A DNA stretch of 64,000 nt from Phytobacter ursingii (GCA_901456055.1 CABDWT010000016.1:921360-985359); one strand, 5' to 3'. Shown: positions 19,207-28,093, numbered from the stretch's first letter. A program made the numbers and translations. Notes: generated by a model from the letters alone, not told the origin.

Positions 19207-19313
19207 AAATCATACTGCAACTGTTGTATGCCCTGCTGATCTGCGGCGGGGTGATACTGACTGTGGAATAAAAGAAAGAGTTGTCCGTAACCATTCTTTG
19301 CTCTCGACACATA

Positions 19314-19338
19314 AACCCGCTTCGGCGGGTTTTTTTAT
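19314..19338 (+). terminator. Rho-independent terminator
   Basis: AACCCGCTTCGGCGGGTT followed by seven T; typical stable hairpin. Confidence 0.9.
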
Positions 19339-19646
19339 GTGCTGACAATGGCCTATGGTCATGTCGCTTTCACTGTGTCGTGCCGGCACGCTTTAGCCCG
19401 TCACGCGTTGCGTGACCTGTTCTTTCCCCTGCACTGATGTCTCTCCCGTTCTTCACCGCACAGGACTGTCCCACACGGCCGTCAGTTGCAAGGACCGCAG
19501 AGCTGAACGACGGCAACCGGTCCCTGCGCAGGCTCCGGGCTGCGGCTTTGTCATTCTCCCTGCATCCGCCTGTCTCCGTGTGGGGTGCCTGTTTCTGCGG
19601 CGAAGGAATTCAGAGAAACATTAGCTTAACCCGGAGGAAATCCAAC
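19339..19646. other. Leader region upstream of 19647 gene
   Basis: No gene seen; the open frames entering from 19412 and 19437 are extensions without ribosome binding sites. The region contains the GGAGGAAATCCAAC site for the gene at 19647. Confidence 0.4.
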
Positions 19647-19880
19647 ATGTCACAGAAAAACGTCAACACAGCAGCAAAAGAATCTAAAGAATCATCACTT
19701 TCAACAGACCAGGTCCTGGACCTGTTTGACTGGATCATGACTGTGCCCGGTCTGCAGTTCCCGGATACTTTCACCCCGCTGGCAGACAGCGAAGAAATTG
19801 TGGCCTTCTGGGATGCAGGACCGGATTATCGCAGGTCTGGATTGTCGCAGGCTATCCTGTGGCTGCAGCTGCACCCATGA
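19647..19880 (+). CDS. Small plasmid protein, 77 aa
   Basis: Start at 19647 is fixed by GGAGGAAATCCAAC. The product starts MSQKNVNTAAKESKESS, and the rest is acidic with aromatic residues (LDLFDWIMTVPGLQF). A similar opening (NVN.....TATKESS) occurs in the protein at 24333, so the two may be distant paralogues. Function unknown; it is followed by the methylase-like pseudogene. Confidence 0.55.
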   Translation: MSQKNVNTAAKESKESSLSTDQVLDLFDWIMTVPGLQFPDTFTPLADSEEIVAFWDAGPDYRRSGLSQAILWLQLHP

Positions 19881-19917
19881 ACGGTTTTTTCTGCACGCTG
19901 CAAGGGGAGGGGGCGTA

Positions 19918-20740
19918 ATGTCTCAGCTGTATTTTTTCGATGCACCGGATGTGGTCATCACGCCAGCGGTACCGGCTCAGGGCCAGGCCACCGCCCGTGC
20001 ACTGCCCACAGCCGTTACCACTCCTGTCCGTAAATTCCGGGGGGAAACGTGGCAGGCCTTCATCAATGAATTCCGCCAGACAGCGACGTATCTGCGACGC
20101 TGTGGGGTCTTTCGTGATTTTGTCACTCTGGTAGCCAGCGAACTGGACCTGGTCCGTATTCACACCCCGGAAAGTAGGGCGCGCTGCAGACAGATTACCG
20201 CCCGCTATAAAACGGCGGATACCGGCCGGATGCATACACTCTTTTCCTTCATGGTCAATGCGTTGTCTGAGGCGCACCAGGATTTTCTGGGGGAGGTGTA
20301 CATGGAAACTCGGGCTGGGTGCAGATGAGATGGGACCGTGTTTCACGCCGCATGATGTTTCATCTTTGCTAGCGTAGCTGGCCGCCGGCGACTTACTGGC
20401 GCAACTGAAATCGTGCCCCTTTATCAGTCTGCAGGAGCCGACAAGCGGGGCAGGGGGCATGGTCATTGCGTTTGCAGAGATAATGCTGCAGGCCGGACTG
20501 AATCCCGCGACACAGCTTCAGGTCACCACCATTGATATCGATCCACTGGCGGCAGATATGACGTTTGTGCAGCTCAGCCTGCTGGGCATTCCGGCCACGG
20601 TGAACACCGGCAATACTCTGACGCTGCAGATGAATCTGACGCGTTATACTCCTGTCTGGTTCTTCAATGACTGGCCGGAACGGATACGGTCGCATGAATG
20701 CATCCAGGCTATGCGGGCATTTATGACCACAATCGCGTAA
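19918..20740 (+). pseudogene. N-6 DNA methylase-like protein, broken
   Basis: The first frame (MSQLYFFDAPDVV, strong GGGAGGGGGCGTA site) runs to 20328. Homology continues in another frame from about 20300: LGADEMGPCFTPHDVS, then an in-frame TAG at about 20373 where Glu would be expected (LLA-stop-LAAGDLL), then QEPTSGAGGMVIAFAEIM and TTIDIDPLAADMTF. PTSGAGGM is the SAM-binding motif I of N-6 adenine methylases; the catalytic NPPY/NPPF motif is not obvious. So a leading-region methylase-like gene has been inactivated by one frameshift and one nonsense codon. Confidence 0.7.
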
Positions 20741-20747
20741 TCAATGA

Positions 20748-20769
20748 AGCGGGCTTGGCCCGCTTTTTT
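20748..20769 (+). terminator. Rho-independent terminator
   Basis: AGCGGGCTTGGCCCGCT followed by six T, just after the methylase-like pseudogene. Confidence 0.9.
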
Positions 20770-20862
20770 GTACCTGAGGAAATTGTCTTGGTCTGACGCA
20801 TCTGTACGTGCTGCAGATGATTCACTTACAATGGAGACGACCTCTGCCCCATAAGGGAACAC

Positions 20863-21201
20863 ATGACGCTGAAATACTATCTGCACAGCTTACTTCCGGG
20901 TTTCATTATGTTCGGGATAACCCTGTACACCCTGTGGGGCGAACCCCGGACGGCGCTCAGTCAGATTCTGTGCTTGCTGGCGGCGCTTTGTATGTTGATG
21001 TTTCCCTTTGCGAAGCGGTGCATTGAGCAGGTTGCACTCAGGTACACCCGTACGAAAGACTGGACAACAGGTATGTGGGGGGAAAACTCAGCAAAAAGCG
21101 GCATCTATGCAATATATTACATGCTCATCTTCGCCATTGCGATCCCCCTGGGGGCAGGCTACATAGTCTGTCTGGCCATCAGGAAAAAACAGTCCGGTTA
21201 A
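20863..21201 (+). CDS. Colicin E1-type immunity protein (orphan)
   Basis: A 112-residue membrane protein with three hydrophobic segments (about 9-28, 33-51 and 83-106). Its opening (MTLKYYLHSLLPG), a central FAKRCIEQVALRYT and the final hydrophobic helix plus Lys-rich tail align by eye with the colicin E1 immunity protein, which protects from E1-like pore-forming colicins in the inner membrane. No colicin gene is visible anywhere in the window, so it is an orphan. Next to it, on the other strand, is a nuclease-colicin immunity gene. Confidence 0.7.
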   Translation: MTLKYYLHSLLPGFIMFGITLYTLWGEPRTALSQILCLLAALCMLMFPFAKRCIEQVALRYTRTKDWTTGMWGENSAKSGIYAIYYMLIFAIAIPLGAGYIVCLAIRKKQSG

Positions 21202-21311
21202 CCTCTCAGCAGTTGTACAGACTGAGAACAGCCTGCTTTATCCCCCGGTTTTCCGTTTTCTATATGCCAGGTTTTGATCTTTGTAATACGGTCCGGGCAT
21301 ATGATCCTCTG

Positions 21312-21578
21312 TCATTCATGTCTGAAATCTGGCTTACCGTTTTTCGCTCTCCACTGCCTGATGGCCGCAATAATGCCGGGTGTGGAACTGTCAGCGCCGG
21401 GCTTTGGGTAGAAAATAAGATCCCATCCATCAGGGTGTTCTGTTATACGGGCAAACTGATAAATTGCCTCATCATGCTGATCTTCTGTCCGGTAGTCAGC
21501 CTCCCGGCTCTTCGTTAAAAAGGCGGTAAATTTCTGCTCGGTAAAATCACCGAACTGAAGGGAAGCCAGTTTTTTCAT
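21312..21578 (-). CDS. Nuclease-bacteriocin immunity protein (colicin E9/pyocin Im family)
   Basis: Start at the ATG at 21578 (MKKLASLQFGDFTEQKF), 88 residues. The family core is clear: the helix DYRTEDQHDEAIYQFARITEHP, then DLIFYPKPGADSS, TPGIIAAIRQWRAKNGKPDF, all conserved in Im2/Im7/Im8/Im9 proteins that bind and neutralise E-type DNase bacteriocins. No cognate colicin/klebicin gene or lysis gene flanks it. It interrupts an older reading frame whose remnant follows at 21602-21886. Confidence 0.85.
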   Translation of the reverse strand: MKKLASLQFGDFTEQKFTAFLTKSREADYRTEDQHDEAIYQFARITEHPDGWDLIFYPKPGADSSTPGIIAAIRQWRAKNGKPDFRHE

Positions 21579-21601
21579 GTTTTCATCCTGTGAGGCCAGC
21601 C

Positions 21602-21886
21602 TGATACCGTGGCGAGTTTGGTGGTCTGTTCCCCGTGCAGCTGCGCTATGCGCCGTACGAAAACGACGAATATTTTCTCTGCCTGTGCAGTCCCGGCGAG
21701 ATGCTCCCAGCCTGGACCCTGTTTCTTCTGTCCGGTGGCGGCACACTGGTACGCATTCTGCACTAGGCTGAGATCCTTGCGCCTGATACGGTTGTGAACC
21801 TGCTTTCTCAGGCGGCGGGGATGCACCGCTTTAACTGTACCGCAGCCACGGTTGCGGATTTTCTGAATGCGGAGGTGGTGGCATGA
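21602..21886 (+). pseudogene. Remnant of a plasmid gene with in-frame stop
   Basis: Reading YRGEFGGLFPVQLRYAPY, CSPGEMLPAWTLFLLSGGG and NLLSQAAGMHRFNC is continuous to a TGA at 21884-21886, apart from one TAG at about 21764. The 5' end is missing at the junction with the immunity gene. The TGA overlaps the ATG of the following gene (ATGA), which is how an intact operon gene would sit. Function unknown. Confidence 0.5.
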
Positions 21887-22614
21887 TCCCGAATCACTTT
21901 TCCCTGGTCGCTGTTAATCCGTTTCAGCAGGCCGTACAGCTTGCCATTATTGACGTTGAATCTTCCCTGATGGCAGGAAAACGGCTGGGACGTTTTCCCT
22001 GGGCGATGGCGTTACTGAGACGCTTGCGTGCGGAGCAGGCAGGCCGGATCACCGCGAAAGATGTCATGTGCGCCACGTCAGGTTATGAGCCTGGTAGCCG
22101 GGACGGCTACAACAAGGATAAATACATTGAAGCCCTGGACCGACTGATTGAAACGCGCGGGGATGTCTGTCCGATGCCGTTGTCCGGGTCGACCGTGGAT
22201 ATGTATTTCCCGGAGGTCAGATTCCGGGAGCGTGAGCGGCATTATCGCCGTTTCGATGTGACGGCATCGCGCCGCAGCCGACAGCGGGAAAAAGAACAGC
22301 ACCAGAAACGCCGGCGTTATCAGACTCAGGTGGCGCAGGCCGAAATTGACCTGGCGTTTGTCACGCCCGCAGGACTGGTTGCGTGGTATCAGCGGCAGGA
22401 ACGACAGGGCATTTATGACGATGACCTGATCGACATGGTCCAGTCCTGGAGCAGTCGGTTCAGCGGTCTGCCCTATGACTGCCTGTACTCCGGGCAACCC
22501 CTGTGGGCCATTATCAAACAACTGGAAGAACCACTGGCAGGCCGGTCAGAGGCGGAACACTGGCTGGATTCTCTCAGTCTGCCCAATAAACTCCGTGATA
22601 TGAGACGAGGGTGA
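21883..22614 (+). CDS. Conserved leading-region hypothetical protein, 243 aa
   Basis: A 243-residue, Arg-rich protein with a long coiled stretch around residues 115-150 (RERERHYRRFDV, RQREKEQHQKRRR). It has no membrane segment. It overlaps the upstream remnant by four bases (ATGA) and the next gene at 22611-22620, so three genes once formed an operon. Similar proteins occur in the leading region of F-like plasmids, to my recollection; no function is known to me. Confidence 0.6.
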   Translation: MIPNHFSLVAVNPFQQAVQLAIIDVESSLMAGKRLGRFPWAMALLRRLRAEQAGRITAKDVMCATSGYEPGSRDGYNKDKYIEALDRLIETRGDVCPMPLSGSTVDMYFPEVRFRERERHYRRFDVTASRRSRQREKEQHQKRRRYQTQVAQAEIDLAFVTPAGLVAWYQRQERQGIYDDDLIDMVQSWSSRFSGLPYDCLYSGQPLWAIIKQLEEPLAGRSEAEHWLDSLSLPNKLRDMRRG

Positions 22615-22937
22615 CACTGATGCAGTGGATGTATTCCGTGCGCTGGAGCCTGCGGCATCTGCCCTGTCCCGGCGAAAAAGAACTTATCAGGATGATCGTC
22701 CCGGCGGGAGCCGTTGCGCCGCCGGAGGTACTGGCGGCACACACGTTCAACAGTGGCTATGCAGTCTGCCTCGATTTTCTTTCTGATGAGGAGATAAAAC
22801 GCTGGTCCCCGGAGCGTAAGGCCGCGACACGGAAGCGTAATCTGGAACGCAGGGTCAACAGGCTGGCGCCGTTGTTTGCTGACGAACTGATCGGGCGGGA
22901 ACTGGAGGCGAGGCCGGACTATTTCAGTGGAAAATAG
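22611..22937 (+). CDS. Hypothetical protein, 108 aa
   Basis: Starts with GTG at 22611 overlapping the upstream stop, or ATG at 22620 after GAGGGTGACACTG. The product is basic, with WSPERKAATRKRNLERR as a likely helix. The stop is followed by the hok/sok leader. Function unknown. Confidence 0.5.
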   Translation: MTLMQWMYSVRWSLRHLPCPGEKELIRMIVPAGAVAPPEVLAAHTFNSGYAVCLDFLSDEEIKRWSPERKAATRKRNLERRVNRLAPLFADELIGRELEARPDYFSGK

Positions 22938-23014
22938 TCGCAGATAACTGCCTGAAAATCGGGGAGAGTCCTGGTGAAAATACCCGCTTCCGGGGTATAA
23001 TGGCGGTGGCGCTT

Positions 23015-23118
23015 GAGGCTTTTTGCCTCATGATGTTCAGGTGGTTTGTTGCCATGTTGTGTGGCAAAAAGCAGAAAGCCCCGAGTAATTTTTTCAATTA
23101 ACCCGAGGCTTAATCTGT
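23015..23118 (-). ncRNA. sok: Sok-type antisense RNA (position approximate)
   Basis: In hok/sok systems the antisense RNA is made from the opposite strand over the mok start. The stretch just upstream of mok has the typical hairpin-rich composition (GAGGCTTTTTGCCTC at about 23013 and the CCCGAG/CTCGGG-type words near 23080-23107). I infer Sok from position and homology of the toxin; the exact ends cannot be read. Confidence 0.55.
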
Positions 23119-23259
23119 ATGACTAGACACCAACAGATTAGCCGCTTACCTGCCGAAAGGCAAGGAGAAGTCAGCTATGAAACTGCCACGAAGTACCCTG
23201 CTCTGGTGCGTGTTAATAGTGTGTCTCACACTGTTGATATTCACTTACCTGACCCGTAA
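23119..23259 (+). CDS. mok: Mok, translation-coupling ORF for Hok
   Basis: A 46-residue frame ([20 protein letters not shown]...) that overlaps hok in another frame, the standard arrangement by which mok translation is required for hok translation. Sok binding at the mok start blocks both. Confidence 0.8.
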   Translation: MTRHQQISRLPAERQGEVSYETATKYPALVRVNSVSHTVDIHLPDP

Positions 23260-23335
23260 ATCGCTCTGCGAAATCCGGTACAGGGACACGAACAGGGAGG
23301 TGGCGGCTTTCATGGCTTACGAATCCGGTAAGTAA
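23177..23335 (+). CDS. hok: Hok/SrnB-family membrane toxin
   Basis: A 52-residue toxin: short basic N terminus ([10 protein letters not shown]), one membrane helix ([16 protein letters not shown]) and the conserved periplasmic tail with [20 protein letters not shown]. It depolarises the inner membrane when plasmid-free cells lose unstable Sok RNA, killing them. It is complete and has the usual length, so it is probably active. Confidence 0.93.
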   Translation: MKLPRSTLLWCVLIVCLTLLIFTYLTRKSLCEIRYRDTNREVAAFMAYESGK

Positions 23336-23345
23336 GCTACCTGGA

Positions 23346-23368
23346 GGCGGGGGAAACCCCGCCTTTTC
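23346..23368 (+). terminator. Terminator after hok
   Basis: GGCGGGGGAAACCCCGCC followed by TTTTC; likely 3' end of the hok mRNA, whose fold-back structure includes the 3' end. Confidence 0.7.
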
Positions 23369-23408
23369 AGAACTGAGGGGTCAGTTCTGCCGAAAGCGCC
23401 TTTACAAG

Positions 23409-23444
23409 GGGCTGTCAGTTGTCCGACTTGCAGCCCCCTTTTCT
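23409..23444 (+). terminator. Second hairpin with T run
   Basis: GGGGCTG and CAGCCCC flank an 18-base loop, followed by TTTT. It may be a back-up terminator between hok and the convergent gene at 23529. Confidence 0.5.
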
Positions 23445-23528
23445 TTCCGGCGCGACCGCAAAACCCGGAACGGCTGTTCCCCTCCGGGGTACGGGGGAAC
23501 GGGCGGATGCGCCTGCGGCGCTTCCGCT

Positions 23529-23786
23529 TTACTCCCGCCGCCTGCCCGTCCTCTCCTCATACATCTCCGCCGTCTCCAGCTGCTCGATGGCCATCAGTAT
23601 CCCGCTGTGGGATTCACTGGTCAGTTGCATGATTTTCCAGTGAAGCCGTTTCAGCTGGCAGACCAGCTGCGCCCGGTCGGTTTCTGCATCGTTGATGGCC
23701 AGCATCAGGCAGCACTGGCCCACTATCCTGCACGTCTCGTCGTAAAACGCGTCTTCAGCATCATCTTCGTCTTCATTTTCTGACAT
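23529..23786 (-). CDS. Small acidic plasmid protein, 85 aa
   Basis: Start at 23786 (MSENEDEDDAEDAF) fixed by GGAGGCGTTCTC; the longer frame to 23867 is rejected. The N terminus is extremely acidic and the rest is two amphipathic helices (LMLAINDAETDRAQLVCQ and the C-terminal part). It could be a small regulatory or DNA-mimic-like protein, but no family was recognised. Confidence 0.5.
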   Translation of the reverse strand: MSENEDEDDAEDAFYDETCRIVGQCCLMLAINDAETDRAQLVCQLKRLHWKIMQLTSESHSGILMAIEQLETAEMYEERTGRRRE

Positions 23787-24332
23787 GAGAACGCCTCCGG
23801 TTGCGCTTTTTTTGCGCAATTCCAGCATACGCCGGAGCACCACAAAAAACAGAAAAACCACTTTCACGACACTGGCCCCCTTCGGCTTCCCGTCCGTTCC
23901 GGCCGGGTCGTCAGGGCCACACTCCGCTAACCCGGCGGCAGGCCGCCGGCTAAGCTCCGCCGAACCCGCTGCGCGGTTTCTGGCTGCTCGCTAGTGTCCG
24001 ATGGTGAAGGTCCGGGGCGCGCTTGCTGCGTCCGGGGGACGCGCCGCTCTCACCGCACCGGCGATGGGTGCCGGCGCTTTCTTTAAGGGCGACCCGGTGG
24101 TGTGACGTTGCCGGATCGTGTGTGTGCATCCTGTCAGTCCGGCGATGACCATCACCCCGGATGATTCCCCGGCGGAGGGCTGTTCGTAGTACCGTTCTTC
24201 CGAAAAACACCAGGGTGAAGTGCACGCGCAGGCGCGCCCTGGTCTTTTCCGTTCGCCGTCGCTACTTCGCCCTTTGCCGCAGGGGAACTCACCAGGAAGA
24301 TGGATTAACAATCGCCAGAGGAGAAATGAAGA
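23787..24332. other. GC-rich intergenic region
   Basis: About 540 bases with no supported gene; open frames on both strands here are Arg/Pro/Ala-rich and lack ribosome binding sites. On F-like plasmids, such leading-region gaps may carry single-strand promoters (ssi/Frpo), but I cannot point to one. Confidence 0.35.
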
Positions 24333-24551
24333 ATGCACACACGAAACGTCAACGTCAAAACCGCCACAAAGGAATCTTCAAGGAAGATGGGGGAATTCTG
24401 TCCTGGACCTAAAACAGCATCTCTTATCGCTTTGTACGGCGATGAGGTGAGCTATGCCTGGAACGTTCTGGAAGATTTGAAGGTAGCAGGAGCCTCTTAT
24501 ACCAGGCGAAACATTATCGCCGATATGTTCCGTCGTCTGGGCGTTAAATAA
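24333..24551 (+). CDS. Small leading-region protein, 72 aa
   Basis: ATG follows GAGGAGAAATGAAGA. The product opens MHTRNVNVKTATKESSRKMG and ends with YTRRNIIADMFRRLG. Small genes of this type precede the DUF932 gene on F-like plasmids, to my recollection, which fits its position. Function unknown. Confidence 0.5.
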   Translation: MHTRNVNVKTATKESSRKMGEFCPGPKTASLIALYGDEVSYAWNVLEDLKVAGASYTRRNIIADMFRRLGVK

Positions 24552-24570
24552 CTTTTTAAAGGAGATAACC

Positions 24571-25300
24571 ATGATCCGTTTATCCAGCCGTTATACCGCA
24601 CCAACATCAATTCGCCAGAATCGCCCTCTGATAGATATACCTATATTCCGACCATTGCATTACTGGATCACCTGCGTGAAGAGGAATTCCAGCCTTATTA
24701 CGCCAGTCAGTCTCGGGTGCGTAATCCGGACCGTCGGGAATATACAAAACATATGTTGCGTTTACGTCGGGGCGATAATTTTTCGGGTAAAGAAGTGCCC
24801 GAGATTCTTTTGCTTAACTTACACGATGGGTCGAGCAGTTATAAAATGATCCCCGGTATGTATCGGCAGGTCTGCACGAATGGGCTGGTCTGCTGGAAAT
24901 CTTTCGTTGAGATTAATGTGCCTCATAAAGGATATATTGTCGGGCAGGTCATCGAAGGAGCATATGAGGTGTTGGGGATATTCGACAATATCACTGAAAA
25001 TATTGAGATGATGAAATGGATCACGGTATCGCCTGCCGAAAGAATACTCCTTGCAAATACTGCTCTCGACATCAAGTATGAGGGTAAAGATGCGCCAGTA
25101 ACGCCGGAAAAAAATCTTGTTCCGCGCCGTTAACAACTTACAATACAGTGCAGGAAAACCTGATCAAGGGCGGTTTATTTGGCAGAATGGCCAAAGGAAA
25201 AAATACGACCACACTGCCTGTAACCGGCATCGATGGCGATATAAAACTAAATCAGGCGTTGTGGAAAATGGTCGAAGAGTTTGCAAAGCTCAAGAGCTAG
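24571..25300 (+). pseudogene. DUF932 plasmid protein (leading region), broken
   Basis: The start MIRLSSRYTAPTSIRQNRPL follows AAAGGAGATAACC and matches the opening of the DUF932 family. Then about 20 residues are deleted and the frame shifts: homology continues as RYTYIPTIALLDHL, TKHMLRLRRGDNF, MIPGMYRQVCTNGLVC and VVGQ/VGQVIEGAYEVLGIFD. A second shift near 25130 moves to the frame LIKGGLFGRMAKGK, which ends at 25300. So at least two indels inactivate it. The family is carried by many conjugative plasmids close to anti-restriction genes. Confidence 0.8.
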
Positions 25301-25306
25301 AAAATG

Positions 25307-25331
25307 AAAACCCGGTTACCCGGTTTTTTTT
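25307..25331 (+). terminator. Rho-independent terminator
   Basis: AAAACCCGGTTACCCGGTTTTTTTT, directly after the DUF932 pseudogene; works in both directions and may also stop the leftward gene X transcript. Confidence 0.8.
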
Positions 25332-25861
25332 ATGTCATATATTTTTGTGGTTGCATCGGTTTTATCATCAAAAGGTGATGTTTTTCCGGGAACGCCTGAT
25401 TTCCTTTCCAGTATGTTTTTTCTCGCGAGTAAAACGGTGTAGATACTTTTAATAATTCTCGCGTATTCGCGTCTTACTTTCATACGGTCTGGTCTTGGAC
25501 CTGCATTATAAATCCCTACGCTGTCCCAGTTTCTGCCGTATGCCTGAAAATTTTTTGCAAGAACCCATGCGCCACTGTAAACACAGATGCAAGGATTATT
25601 AAACAAATCTGCACGTGTAATATTGAATTTTTTAGCTTGCTGAAATTATTGCTATTAAGCTGCATTGCACTGACATCTTCAGTCCCACCTGCACTGGTAC
25701 TGTTTATGGCTCGCGGGTTTAACCTGCTCTCCTGAATGGATATTGGCATAAGCAAAATCGGATCAACATGGTAATCACGCCCCGCTTCATCAAAACATAA
25801 TTCAGGCGTGGCCTGAGCGGTTAACGTCAGCGCCAAAAAAACTGAGTGGTAGATATTTCAT
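25316..25861 (-). pseudogene. Gene X/orf169-type lytic transglycosylase, broken
   Basis: Read leftward from the ATG at 25861 (after GAGGAATAAA). A one-base shift at about 25837, in a T run, joins MKYLPLS to FLALTLTAQATPELCFDEAG. Then SIQESRLNPRAINS carries the catalytic-Glu motif of soluble lytic transglycosylases; a second shift near 25620 leads to FNNPCICVYSGAWVLA and DSVGIYNAGPRPDR. Orf169 of F sits at the same place, beside oriT, and locally opens peptidoglycan during pilus assembly. Two frameshifts make it non-functional. Confidence 0.78.
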
Positions 25862-26476
25862 TTTATTCCTCATTGATCTGGGCGCCTGTAATTGACCAAG
25901 CGAGGCGATTTAAAAAATACCCTTCGCAATCGTTTAAATCAAGAACTCTCCTTGCAAACGCGCAGGGAGCGCTTCCAGACGCCTTTTTGACAACATTTCA
26001 AATATTAAAAGGTAAGCCAACTCTCTTATTTAAAGCCGCTTTTTGCTAACAGTAAAAACCTCACACCCCACGCAAGACTTCGTCTTGCAGATTTTTTCTT
26101 TAGATTCAGGTGGTTATTCTTTGATATTTATGTCGCTGGGTAGACTTGAGAAAAAAGGTGTGTCAAATAACACACCTTACGGTGCTTTTAACGGCCACCA
26201 AACAGTGCCACGTACACACACCTGTTAGTGCCGGTAGCGGCACTGTTGCATGGCCTAAAGGTGTGTACTGTTTAAATATCAATTGGTTATGTAGGTATAG
26301 TGCCGGACTAACACACCATCCTTAGTGCTATTGGCACACACCGGTATAAAGCAATTCTCATATTGACAAGTGCTGTACCCACACACATTATTAGCGCAAC
26401 AACCCCGCGAACTTACACATGGATTAATATCTGACAGTGCCGGATTCAGCACTGCTAAACACTTGGTGATAAATAT
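25862..26476. other. oriT: F-type oriT region
   Basis: On the minus strand, GTCTTGCGTGGGGTGTGAGG (26058-26077) reproduces the F/R100 nic context (TTGCGTGGGGTGTGG), and it abuts an inverted repeat GCAAGACTTCGTCTTGC (26072-26088), as in F. To its right, 26155-26460 contains inverted GTGTGT/ACACAC and AGTGCCG/CGGCACT words, resembling the TraM/TraY/IHF-binding part. The position between gene X and traM is exactly that of oriT. I infer cleavage within GGGGTGTG by a TraI relaxase, which is not encoded in the window. Confidence 0.8.
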
Positions 26477-26869
26477 ATGCCCCGCAAGAATATCTACTTC
26501 AAAGATAAAATCGATCGCGAAATTTAAAACATAATCGAAATTGAAAGACAAAAGGGTGCCAAAGGAGAAGATATAAGTTATTCATCACAGGTTAATGAGC
26601 TGGTTAAGCTGGGACTCATGGTGCATAAATCACGAGAAGAGAGCAGTTCTTTTGACCTGGAAGGCTACAGAAGAGACCTGATTGCTAAGGTCAGCGGGAC
26701 ACGTTAGGGAATGATGATAATTGCAACACTCATCACTGAAATGTATCTCACCATGAAAGGACCTGACGAAATGCAAAAAATTGAGGTCTATCTGAGCCAG
26801 ACCATTGGGGCAATTAACACCGCAGAGTCGAATGCTGAGAAGTTGCACTTCGTCAATGCTGAAGAATAA
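26477..26869 (+). pseudogene. traM: traM with two in-frame stop codons
   Basis: One frame of 131 codons reads MPRKNIYFKDKIDREI, stop (TAA at about 26525), NIIEIERQKGAKGEDISYSS, then FDLEGYRRDLIAKVSGTR, stop (TAG 26705), GMMIIATLITEMYLT and on to 26869. The RHH N terminus and helical C terminus fit TraM, the oriT-binding tetramer that docks to TraD; the length (about 130 aa) is also right. Both stops stand where Glu or Lys is expected (for example REGMM). The gene cannot make full-length TraM. Confidence 0.75.
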
Positions 26870-26908
26870 AAAGATGGCTGACAACAATGCCAGCCATCGA
26901 TCACCAAA

Positions 26909-27544
26909 TCAGTCTGGTTTTCCCCAGGGAAGCGGCACCTTCTTCGCTTCCGAAATTTTCTCTCTCAGATACCACTCAAACGCCATCGTTAAAACTTTTA
27001 ATGCCTGTGTGTCTTCATTGTTATCCAGTATACGTTCAGTTAAATATCCCAGCGAATTCATCAAACTGGTAAGCATTTCATCATTTAGACTGCGCTTATG
27101 TATCCGCGCCATAGTTCTGATTTCATCTGCCAGATTCTGGGGGAGTCGCATACTGTAACCCGATGTTTTACCCGGAATAAGCACACGCTCTCCTTCACGC
27201 CACATCCAGGCTTGTTCATGAGCGTTATTCCCCGCACTGCTATCGATCACGAAATCATTTTCGCGGCCCAGAATGAAATCCAGCCAGTGCTCAAATTTAA
27301 CTGTCATCGAAATTAACCGTTCCCCCTCCACCGTTCTGATAACCGTAATATGAGGCTGGTAATTAAGGGAAATTAAAAGCCTTGCAATAATTTCGTCATT
27401 AACACTCCTGTCACCTGCTCTTGCGCAAACACGCAATTCCATTAACAAGTTATTCGGCGCGCGCAGCCGCCACTCCACCGCATCCCCTGGCTGAAACTTC
27501 TTTGGACGTCCGCGCCGTTCCCACATGTTTTCTTTTACTTTCAT
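26909..27544 (-). CDS. Tandem ribbon-helix-helix (Arc-like) regulator
   Basis: Start at the ATG at 27544 (MKVKENMWERRGRPKK), 211 residues. It has two Arc-like units: residues about 16-60 (AVEWRLRAPNNLLMELRV, DRSVNDEIIARLL) and about 125-175 (GYSMRLPQNLADEIRTMA, KRSLNDEMLTSLMNSLG). RHH pairs of this type bind operator DNA as a dimer-like unit; TraY of F is a tandem RHH protein but much shorter and on the other strand. It lies leftward between traM and traA, where traJ and traY would be, so it may regulate the tra promoter or be an unrelated repressor. Confidence 0.65.
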   Translation of the reverse strand: MKVKENMWERRGRPKKFQPGDAVEWRLRAPNNLLMELRVCARAGDRSVNDEIIARLLISLNYQPHITVIRTVEGERLISMTVKFEHWLDFILGRENDFVIDSSAGNNAHEQAWMWREGERVLIPGKTSGYSMRLPQNLADEIRTMARIHKRSLNDEMLTSLMNSLGYLTERILDNNEDTQALKVLTMAFEWYLREKISEAKKVPLPWGKPD

Positions 27545-27737
27545 GGCTATAGATCCCTGACTACACAGGACGTGTACCTGCATAGCTTAGGGTATGTTCT
27601 CCCGTTACTCGGATAATTCCTAATCATGTTGAAAAGTTTAATGGTGCTCACAGTTTTTTTTAGAGCCATGAGACGCTAATACCATCGTAAACAAATACTT
27701 ACGCAAAAAACTTTTGTAAACATCCGGAGAATCAAGC

Positions 27738-28091
27738 ATGGCCACTGCCGGTAGTGCCCTTAGCACCAGAAAGGGATGGGCGGTAGCGTCTGTATTTCGC
27801 AAAGCCCGTGAATATATTCAATTGAAAAATCTTGCTCGTAATGGAGGGTTAATTTTAGTTTCACTTATGGTTGCACATGCGGCATATGCAACCGGAACCG
27901 ATTTACTGTCGACACAGGACTCCACCGTGACGGGCACATTCGGTCACGGCTCTTCGCTGTAAAAATATTTTTATTACGGTGAAATCATTGCGGCTTTGTT
28001 TTTATATATCAAATCCCGCTCTCCCGCAGTTTTCATCGGCTTCCTCGGTGTTGTTATTTTTACCCGCATTTGCTTCGGTATTGCGGGGTAA
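27738..28091 (+). pseudogene. traA: traA F-type pilin gene with premature stop
   Basis: A 118-codon frame: N-terminal leader with long prepilin-like signal (LILVSLMVAHAAYA), then TGTDLLSTQDSTVTGTFGHG, SSL and TAA at 27960-27962, then YFYYGEIIAALFLYIKSRSP and FIGFLGVVIFTRICFGIAG to 28091. The part after the stop is the second half of mature pilin, including its hydrophobic segments. The TAA truncates pilin and should abolish pilus formation. The order traA-traL-traE confirms identity. Confidence 0.8.
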
Positions 28092-28093
28092 CA

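Noticed and set aside
23787-24332. Possible anti-restriction or ssb gene in the leading region
   Set aside because: No frame shows the motifs of ArdA, KlcA or Ssb; only Arg/Pro-rich chance frames are present.
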